From: Actinoplanes solisilvae
Lineage (GTDB): Bacteria > Actinomycetota > Actinomycetes > Mycobacteriales > Micromonosporaceae
Direction: 5' to 3'
Assembly: GCF_003999975.1 (NCBI RefSeq)
Contig: NZ_RJAC01000002.1
Span: 682,001-746,000 of the forward strand
DNA length: 64,000 nucleotides
Under the pieces are notes generated by a model. The model was not told the DNA's origin and did not search any database. It worked only from the letters and a program-made list of their open reading frames with translations. The position numbers and the translations under genes were made by a program. Shown here piece after piece: positions 59,372-64,000 of this stretch. Numbering within the stretch: position 1 is the stretch's first letter; each line of letters starts with the position of its first letter.

Positions 59372-59458
59372 AGACGCACCCGTGGAGACGCACCCGTGGA
59401 GACGCACCGCAGAGACGCACCGCAGAGACGCACCGTGGAGACGCGGAGACGCACCGCA
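59371..59458 (+). repeat. 13-14-bp tandem repeats after the helicase gene
   Basis: Units GAGACGCACC(C)GTG/GCA repeated about six times with one truncated unit (59438-59445), starting at the last base of the helicase stop codon. A related ACGCACC also occurs just inside the stop. Lies between convergent genes. Confidence 0.8.
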
Positions 59459-59511
59459 GACCGGATCCGGCCGAGCCCAGACCGGACGGCGTGGACCGAA
59501 CCCGGCCGCGC

Positions 59512-59916
59512 TCAGACCGGGACGGCGTAGACCGGACCCGCCCGCGCCGCCACAACGGCCCGCCGCTCCAGACCCGGCAAGGGCCGCACGACGACCTCGG
59601 CCCGCACCACGATCTCCAGGCCCTCGACGACGCACGACGTCATGCGCCCGCCGTTCGCCACGACCAGCCGCTCGGCCCACGCACAGGCGATCGGCGGCCC
59701 GTAGATCGTCCTCGCCGCCCCCGCCAGCGCCCCCAGGTCGGCCGCGTTGCGCGCCGCGTGCCGCCCCACCCACGCCGAGCACACCCCGGCCGCCACCGCC
59801 CCCGCCATCGCCAGGACCAACCCGAACGCCAGCACGAGCACCGTTGCCGCACCCCGATCCCGGACGGCGCCCCGATCCCCCGCCGTACCCCGGTCCCGGC
59901 GCCATGCCCCTCTCAC
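59512..59916 (-). CDS. TadE-like protein, Rv3654c type
   Basis: 134 residues. DRGAATVLVLAFGLVLAMAGAVAAGVCSAWVGRHAARNAADLGALAGA: a prepilin-like N-terminal hydrophobic helix after a short basic leader, then HAARNAADLGALAGAA, as in the Rv3654c/helicase-secretion-neighbour family. The C-terminal half VVEGLEIVVRAEVVVRPLPGLERRAVVAARAGPVYAVPV is beta-rich. GTG start overlaps the TadE stop as GTGA. Last gene of the tad operon. Confidence 0.85.
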   Translation of the reverse strand: MRGAWRRDRGTAGDRGAVRDRGAATVLVLAFGLVLAMAGAVAAGVCSAWVGRHAARNAADLGALAGAARTIYGPPIACAWAERLVVANGGRMTSCVVEGLEIVVRAEVVVRPLPGLERRAVVAARAGPVYAVPV

Positions 59917-60272
59917 AGCACCGGCTCCGGCTCGCGGGCCGCCGTCGCCGTGGCCTCCACGCTGATCACTGGCAGGTTCGCGTTCAGCACACGAAGCCGA
60001 ACCCGCACCCGCGCCGTCACGACGTCGGCGTCCCCACCGAGCTCGACCACCGCGCCCGCCGGTGCGGCCCGCTCTCCCGCCGCCACCCCCGATCCACCAC
60101 GCGCCTGTTCCAGCGCCGCCTCGCGCGCCGCGGTCAGGCACTGCCCCTTCGCCGTCACCGCGAGCACGATCGCCAGGCCCGCGAAGAACAGCACCATGAG
60201 CGCCAGCAGCCCGACCGCCAGCTCGGCGGTGAAAGCTCCCCGGTCGCGGCCGGGCCACCGGCGCCCGCTCAC
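59913..60272 (-). CDS. TadE family minor pilin
   Basis: 119 residues. DRGAFTAELAVGLLALMVLFFAGLAIVLAVTAKGQCLTAAREAALEQARGG: TadE/TadG-type prepilin helix with conserved Glu five residues into the hydrophobic stretch. The C-terminal VTARVRVRLRVLNANLPVISVEATATA is a beta domain. GTG start overlapping the pilin stop by 4 bp (GTGA). Probably a minor component of the tad pilus. Confidence 0.88.
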   Translation of the reverse strand: MSGRRWPGRDRGAFTAELAVGLLALMVLFFAGLAIVLAVTAKGQCLTAAREAALEQARGGSGVAAGERAAPAGAVVELGGDADVVTARVRVRLRVLNANLPVISVEATATAAREPEPVL

Positions 60273-60454
60273 TTCAGCGCCCGATCGATGACCGCGGTCA
60301 GCGCCCCGGACACGCCGTCGCTGGTCACGACCTTGTAGAGGATCCCGGCGAACGCGACGGCTGCGAGCGTGCCGACGGCGTACTCGGCGGTGTTCATGCC
60401 GGCGTCGGCTGCCTCGGCGCGCAGCCGGGCGAGGTTCGCGATGAGTTTGCGCAC
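60269..60454 (-). CDS. Flp-type pilin, DUF4244 family
   Basis: 61 residues: a short basic leader, then DAGMNTAEYAVGTLAAVAFAGILYKVVTS, the pilin motif with Glu five residues after the processing Gly, and a C-terminal amphipathic DGVSGALTAVIDRALK. DUF4244 is the actinobacterial Flp pilin form. GTG 60454 has GGAG 8 nt upstream. It is preceded by a hairpin in the 57-bp gap after tadC, which may allow separate, higher expression of this major subunit. Confidence 0.92.
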   Translation of the reverse strand: MRKLIANLARLRAEAADAGMNTAEYAVGTLAAVAFAGILYKVVTSDGVSGALTAVIDRALK

Positions 60455-60480
60455 GTGGTTCTCCTTCGGTTGTGGTGAGA

Positions 60481-60497
60481 ACCGGCCCGCGGCCGGT
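60481..60497 (-). promoter_or_regulatory. Hairpin between tadC and the pilin gene
   Basis: ACCGGCC-CGC-GGCCGGT, 7-bp stem, in the only gap (57 bp) of the otherwise overlapping tad operon. Could stabilise the pilin mRNA end or attenuate read-through. Confidence 0.5.
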
Positions 60498-60511
60498 CCG
60501 GTGGGCCCGGG

Positions 60512-61219
60512 TCAGAGCACGTCCCCGAGCACCGCGATCAACACCGGGACGAGCCCGGCCAGCAGGAAGGCCGGCAGGAAGCACAGCCCCAGCGGTAGGA
60601 CGATCAGCACGCCCGCCCGCTGCGCGGCCGCCTCGACCGCGACGGCGCGATCGGCCCGCAGGTCGTCGGCGAGCCGCCCGAGGGCCCCGGCCAGCGCGCC
60701 GCCGCTCGCACTGGTGCGCACCGCCGCCGCGATCAGCCGGTCGGCGCCGGGAACGCCGGCGAGATGCGCCCACGCCTCGGCCGATGTGGCGCCCAGCGCG
60801 AGTGCCCGAGCGGTGCGACCCAGCCGGGTCCCGAGCGGCCCGCCGAGCGCCTCGGCGACCGCGGCCGCCGCCCCGTCGACCGGCGCGCCACCCCGCAGAG
60901 CTGCGGCGAGCAGGTCGGCCCCCAGAGGCAGATCGGCGGTGGCCGCTCGGCGCTCCTGCCGCACCGAGGCCGGCTCGCGTCGCCGCAGGTAACGCTCGGC
61001 CCCGACGCCCGCGACGACACCGAGAACCGCACCCCACCACGTGCCGAGGAACCCGGCCACGGCCAGCCCGGCCGCCACCGCCAGCAGGACCCGGGTGCGC
61101 CCCGGATGGCTCGCCGTCGCGGCTTTCACGGGTGCGTCCAGCCGTCGCCGCACCGCCCGCCGGCCGACCGGAAAGGACACCAGCGCCAGGGCCGCGGCCA
61201 CCATGAGCAGCGAAGTCAC
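60512..61219 (-). CDS. TadC-like type II secretion F protein
   Basis: 235 residues from GTG 61219. Hydrophobic segments at the N-terminus (TSLLMVAAALALVSFPVG), middle (VLLAVAAGLAVAGFLGTWWGAVLGVVAGVG) and C-terminus (VLIVLPLGLCFLPAFLLAGLVPVLIAVLG). The cytoplasmic core is typical for the GspF/TadC fold (ADLLAAALRGGAPVDGAAAAVAEALGGPLGTRL, ASGGALAGALGRLADDLRA). Inner-membrane platform of the tad pilus. GTGA overlap with the small upstream ORF. Confidence 0.87.
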   Translation of the reverse strand: MTSLLMVAAALALVSFPVGRRAVRRRLDAPVKAATASHPGRTRVLLAVAAGLAVAGFLGTWWGAVLGVVAGVGAERYLRRREPASVRQERRAATADLPLGADLLAAALRGGAPVDGAAAAVAEALGGPLGTRLGRTARALALGATSAEAWAHLAGVPGADRLIAAAVRTSASGGALAGALGRLADDLRADRAVAVEAAAQRAGVLIVLPLGLCFLPAFLLAGLVPVLIAVLGDVL

Positions 61220-61377
61220 GACGACCCGGCCCGATGAGCGACAACCGGCCGCGGGGGTTGCCGCGACAAACACCCACCCCGCCCCGCCAGCAGGACGGCG
61301 ATGCAACAGGCCCGCAACGGCAGCTGGGCCGGCCGCCCGGCCCGCAGGAACTCGGCCAGAAGACACCGCGTGGTCAT
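61216..61377 (-). CDS. Small ORF between tadB and tadC
   Basis: 53 codons. The ATG at 61377 overlaps the tadB stop as ATGA, and its own TGA overlaps the tadC GTG as GTGA, the same junction type as the other tad genes except tadC-pilin. Encodes MTTRCLLAEFLRAGRPAQLP, LRACCIAVLLAGRGGCLSRQ, PPRPVVAHRAGSS: basic, four cysteines, one short hydrophobic stretch. Third-position GC is about 83%. Could be a real small pilus-system protein or a chance filler; no family known. Confidence 0.45.
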   Translation of the reverse strand: MTTRCLLAEFLRAGRPAQLPLRACCIAVLLAGRGGCLSRQPPRPVVAHRAGSS

Positions 61378-62078
61378 CGCGTCACCCCGCTCATCAGGCG
61401 TTCCGACCAGAGCAGGCCGACCGTCTGCAGGGCCACCGCGACGAGGGCGCAGGCCGCTCCCAGCGGGGTGTGCAGCAGCACGGCGAAGGGGTTCGCTCCC
61501 ATCAGGAATCCCAGCCCGATCCCCGCGACCGGCAGCGCGGCCAGCAGCATCGACGTGGCCTGCGCCCCCGCGGCCTGGGCCGAGGCCGACGCCCCGGCCC
61601 GATCGACCGCCCGCGCGTCGGCCTCGATGCGCTCGACCAGATCGGCGGCCGGCGCCCCGGTCCGCTCGGCGAGGTGCGACACCGAGGCCGTCAGCCGTCC
61701 CAGCCGGTTTTCGGTCTCGGGCAGCGCCACCGCCGGCAGGCCGGCCCGCAGATCGGCCGCGAGGGACGCCAGACCGTCCAGCGCCGCGGCACGTTCCGCG
61801 GCCACCCGCTGCCGGAGGGAGCGCCGCATCAGCGCCCGGCCGCCTATCGCCGCGTAGGCGCCCGCGACGATGCCGGCGACCGGGCCCCCGCCGAGCAGGC
61901 CGAGCAACGCCGCACCCCCGACGGCGGCCCCGAGCGCCTGCCGCGGTGCTCGCTCCATCCGGGCGACGGCTCGCCCCGCCAGCGCCACGATCGGTACCTT
62001 CGGCAGCCGCCACAGTCGCCCGCCGGGCCAGGCGAGGGCCAGTGCCCCCAGGATCAGCAACAGTGGCCCCCAGATCAC
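61374..62078 (-). CDS. TadB-like type II secretion F protein
   Basis: 234 residues from GTG 62078, overlapping the tadA stop as GTGA with GGGAGG 6 nt upstream. An N-terminal helix (WGPLLLILGALALAWPGG), a glycine-rich pair of helices (ALGAAVGGAALLGLLGGGPVAGIVAGAYAAIGG), the T2SSF core LDGLASLAADLRAGLPAVALPETENRLGRLTASVSHLAERTGAPAADLVERIEADARA, and two C-terminal helices. Inner-membrane assembly platform for the tad pilus, partner of tadC. Confidence 0.87.
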   Translation of the reverse strand: MIWGPLLLILGALALAWPGGRLWRLPKVPIVALAGRAVARMERAPRQALGAAVGGAALLGLLGGGPVAGIVAGAYAAIGGRALMRRSLRQRVAAERAAALDGLASLAADLRAGLPAVALPETENRLGRLTASVSHLAERTGAPAADLVERIEADARAVDRAGASASAQAAGAQATSMLLAALPVAGIGLGFLMGANPFAVLLHTPLGAACALVAVALQTVGLLWSERLMSGVTR

Positions 62079-63298
62079 GACGCCTCCCGCGGCGGGTCGA
62101 GCACCGCCGGCACCGCCACCCCGCGCGCCGCGAGCAGGCGCGCCAGCGCCAACGCGCCCGGGCCGGCGCCCCGCAACCGTCGCCAGGCCGGGACGACGGT
62201 CGCGAGCCGGTCCTCGCCTGAGGGCAGCAGCACGCTGACCGACTCGAGGACCCGGCCGCGGTCGGTGCGCCGCACCTGCAGCACCACCTGCAGCGCCGCG
62301 ATCACCTGGGCGTGCAGAGCGGCCCGGGGTAGGCCGCCGAGCAGGCCCAGCGCCTCGAGCCGGGCCGGCACGTCGGCGGGCGCGTTCGCGTGCAGCGTTC
62401 CCGCCCCGCCGTCGTGGCCGGTATTGAGCGCGCCGAGCAAATCGACGATCTCGGCGCCCCGGCACTCCCCCACGACCAGGCGATCGGGCCTCATCCGCAG
62501 CGCCTGACGCACCAGGTCGGTCAGCCCGATCGCGCCCGCCCCCTCGACGTTCGCGGTGCGGGCCTGCAGGGCCACCACGTGCGGATGCAGGGGCCGCAGC
62601 TCGGCCGCGTCCTCGACGAGCACGATCCGCTCGGTCGGCGGCACCAGGCCGAGCAACGTGGCCAGCAGCGTCGTCTTGCCGCTGCCCGTGCCGCCGGCGA
62701 CCAGATAGGCCAGCCGCGCCGCCACGATCGCGGCCAGCACGGGGGCGACCGTGGGCGGGACGGTGCCGCGCTCGACGAGGTCGTCGAGGCGGAACGGCCG
62801 CTGCCGGAAGGTGCGTAGCGACAGATAGGGCCCGTCGGTCGCCACCGGCGGCAGCACGGCGTGCAGGCGGGTGCCGTCGGGCAGCCGGGCGTCCGCGTAG
62901 GGCTGGCCGTCGTCGAGCCGCCGCCCGCAGGCGGCCGCGAGGCGCTGGGCCAGGCGGCGCACCGCTTCGAGGTCACCCAGCACGATCGGCGCCCGGTGCA
63001 GGCCCGCGCCCCGGTCGACCCAGACGGCGAGACCGTTGACCAGTACATCGGTCACCTCGGGGTCGGCCAGCAGAGGTGCCAGCGGTCCGGCGCCGACGAG
63101 CTGGTCGTGCACCCGGTCGGCGAGACGCAGCACCGCCGTGTCGCCGAGCGCCGCGGCGTCGGACTCGCCGCGGACCGCGCGCACGACGGCGGCCGGGGTG
63201 GCCTGCTCGCCGTCGACCACGAACCGGTGCCGCACGCGGTCGGCCACCACCGGGGCGGAGGCGGCGAGCCGGCTGCCGAGACCCCCGTAGGCCGTCAT
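62075..63298 (-). CDS. TadA family secretion ATPase
   Basis: 407-residue type II/IV secretion ATPase (CpaF/TadA). PLLADPEVTDVLVNGLAVWVDRGAGLHR, DARLPDGTRLHAVLPPVATDGPYLSLRTFR, Walker A VAGGTGSGKTTLLATLLGLVP (about residues 203-211), Asp box IVLVEDAAEL, Walker B region MRPDRLVVGECRGAEIVDLLGALNTGHDGGAGTLHAN. Powers pilus assembly. ATG 63298 overlaps the upstream Ssd-like stop as ATGA. Confidence 0.94.
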   Translation of the reverse strand: MTAYGGLGSRLAASAPVVADRVRHRFVVDGEQATPAAVVRAVRGESDAAALGDTAVLRLADRVHDQLVGAGPLAPLLADPEVTDVLVNGLAVWVDRGAGLHRAPIVLGDLEAVRRLAQRLAAACGRRLDDGQPYADARLPDGTRLHAVLPPVATDGPYLSLRTFRQRPFRLDDLVERGTVPPTVAPVLAAIVAARLAYLVAGGTGSGKTTLLATLLGLVPPTERIVLVEDAAELRPLHPHVVALQARTANVEGAGAIGLTDLVRQALRMRPDRLVVGECRGAEIVDLLGALNTGHDGGAGTLHANAPADVPARLEALGLLGGLPRAALHAQVIAALQVVLQVRRTDRGRVLESVSVLLPSGEDRLATVVPAWRRLRGAGPGALALARLLAARGVAVPAVLDPPREAS

Positions 63299-64000
63299 GC
63301 CGCCACCGCCGCGGCGTCGCCCAGCAGGTCGTCGAGCAGCCGGCGGCACAGCAGGGCCAGCGGACCCTTGCCGTCGGCGCCGGGCGACAGACCGTGCTCG
63401 GCGGCGTGGGTGACCGCCTGCTCGGGGCGCAGCGTGCCGACCAGGGGCAGCTTTAGCGCCGAAGCGACGTCGCCTGCTCTCAGGTTGCCCGGCGAGGGCC
63501 CGCGGACGACCAGGGAGAGGTCGTGGCGATGCATACGCACCATCGCGACGACCCGGGCCGCGGCGGCCGACGCTCGCACCTCGGCCGGCACGATCAGCAC
63601 CGCCTGGTCGGCACACTCGAGGGCGAGCACGGCAGCATCGTCGAGCCGGCGCGGCAGGTCGATCACGGTGACGTCCCGGGCTCGGCGGGCCGCGTCGATG
63701 GTCGACGCCATCGCCTCGGCGGGCAGCGACAGGCCGGCCGACCGGTCGAAGGAAAGCAGCACCAGATCGCCGTCGCCTGGCAACGCGCCGAGCAGGGCCG
63801 GTGGGTCGACCCGCCCGTCGGCGTCGGCCAGGGCCGACCAGCGCAACCCATCGCGGCGTTCCCAGCCGAACATGAGGTCGAGCCCGCCGCCGAGCGGGTC
63901 GGCGTCGATCAGCAGGGACCGGCGGCGGTCACCGGCCGCGGTCGCCGCGACCGCGGCCGCCAGGGTGCTCGCGCCGGCCCCACCGCGACCGCCGATCACC
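63295..64000 (-). CDS. Septum-site-determining (Ssd)-like ParA/MinD-type protein, partial
   Basis: The visible ~235 residues form the ATPase-like domain of the Rv3660c/Ssd family: VIGGRGGAGASTLAAAVAATAAGDRRRSLLIDADPLGGGLDLMFGWE (deviant Walker A GGAGAS), VTVIDLPRRLDDAAVLALECADQAVLIVPAEVRASAAAARVV, LVVRGPSPGNLRAGDVASALKLPLVGTL. The N-terminal part lies beyond the right edge. In actinomycetes the gene heads the tad operon (TadZ-like localisation factor). Coupled to tadA by ATGA. Confidence 0.88.
   Translation of the reverse strand, partial: VIGGRGGAGASTLAAAVAATAAGDRRRSLLIDADPLGGGLDLMFGWERRDGLRWSALADADGRVDPPALLGALPGDGDLVLLSFDRSAGLSLPAEAMASTIDAARRARDVTVIDLPRRLDDAAVLALECADQAVLIVPAEVRASAAAARVVAMVRMHRHDLSLVVRGPSPGNLRAGDVASALKLPLVGTLRPEQAVTHAAEHGLSPGADGKGPLALLCRRLLDDLLGDAAAVAA

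Overview
The window is about 70% GC with very high third-position GC, many GTG starts, leaderless-looking starts and 4-bp stop/start overlaps. It carries actinomycete hallmark genes: sepH, bldG, futalosine-pathway menaquinone genes, helix-turn-helix/DUF397 pairs, an MFS-thymidylate kinase fusion and a tad locus with a DUF4244 pilin. Together these indicate a filamentous actinobacterium, most likely Micromonosporaceae (Actinoplanes or Micromonospora-like). The genus is an inference. It is mostly core chromosome, with a few small accessory patches.

Layout. 1-5 kb: pdxH (cut by the window edge), a citrate synthase 2 with a substituted active-site residue, serC, sepH, and an RNA cyclic phosphodiesterase that appears to start at CTG. 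5-10 kb: MarR/MFS operon with operator, NCS2 purine permease, DUF2530, DUF3027. 10-15 kb: MFS protein with a long disordered tail, mqnB and mqnD, cold-shock protein, HAD phosphatase. 15-21 kb: helicase-associated WYL-like protein and XPB helicase, separated by a low-GC excisionase-like antitoxin / PIN toxin pair. 21-30 kb: TetR and PadR regulons with clear palindromic operators, the NHEJ set (LigD polymerase, ligase, divergent Ku), NUDIX, TetR-MFS-acetyltransferase operon, geranylgeranyl-reductase-like flavoprotein. 30-34.5 kb: DUF6226, XRE regulator with two DUF397 proteins, DUF6232, a duplicated hairpin element, DUF2231 and tRNA-Thr(CGT). 34.5-43 kb: membrane metallophosphoesterase, an accessory patch ending in ricT, an LPxTG surface protein, an ESX-like three-gene operon, holB. 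43-59 kb: MFS-tmk, an amino-acid deaminase/TetR/aldonolactone oxidase insert, topA, lipoprotein, hppA, the bldG switch, DUF1998 helicase. 59.5-64 kb: tad pilus operon on the minus strand, cut by the right edge.

The most unusual signals are these. (a) The 3' end of ricT looks replaced by foreign low-GC sequence, while the native-looking original 3' end lies displaced 0.8 kb away. (b) A duplicated ~210-bp element at 33.2-33.7 kb has two hairpins, one with base-pair-preserving substitutions. (c) A 53-codon ORF sits inside the tad operon with 4-bp overlaps on both sides. (d) Five unrelated short tandem arrays lie near the 3' ends of genes. (e) A PIN/antitoxin module splits the helicase pair. (f) Citrate synthase 2 has Asp where the catalytic His of the HGG motif is expected.
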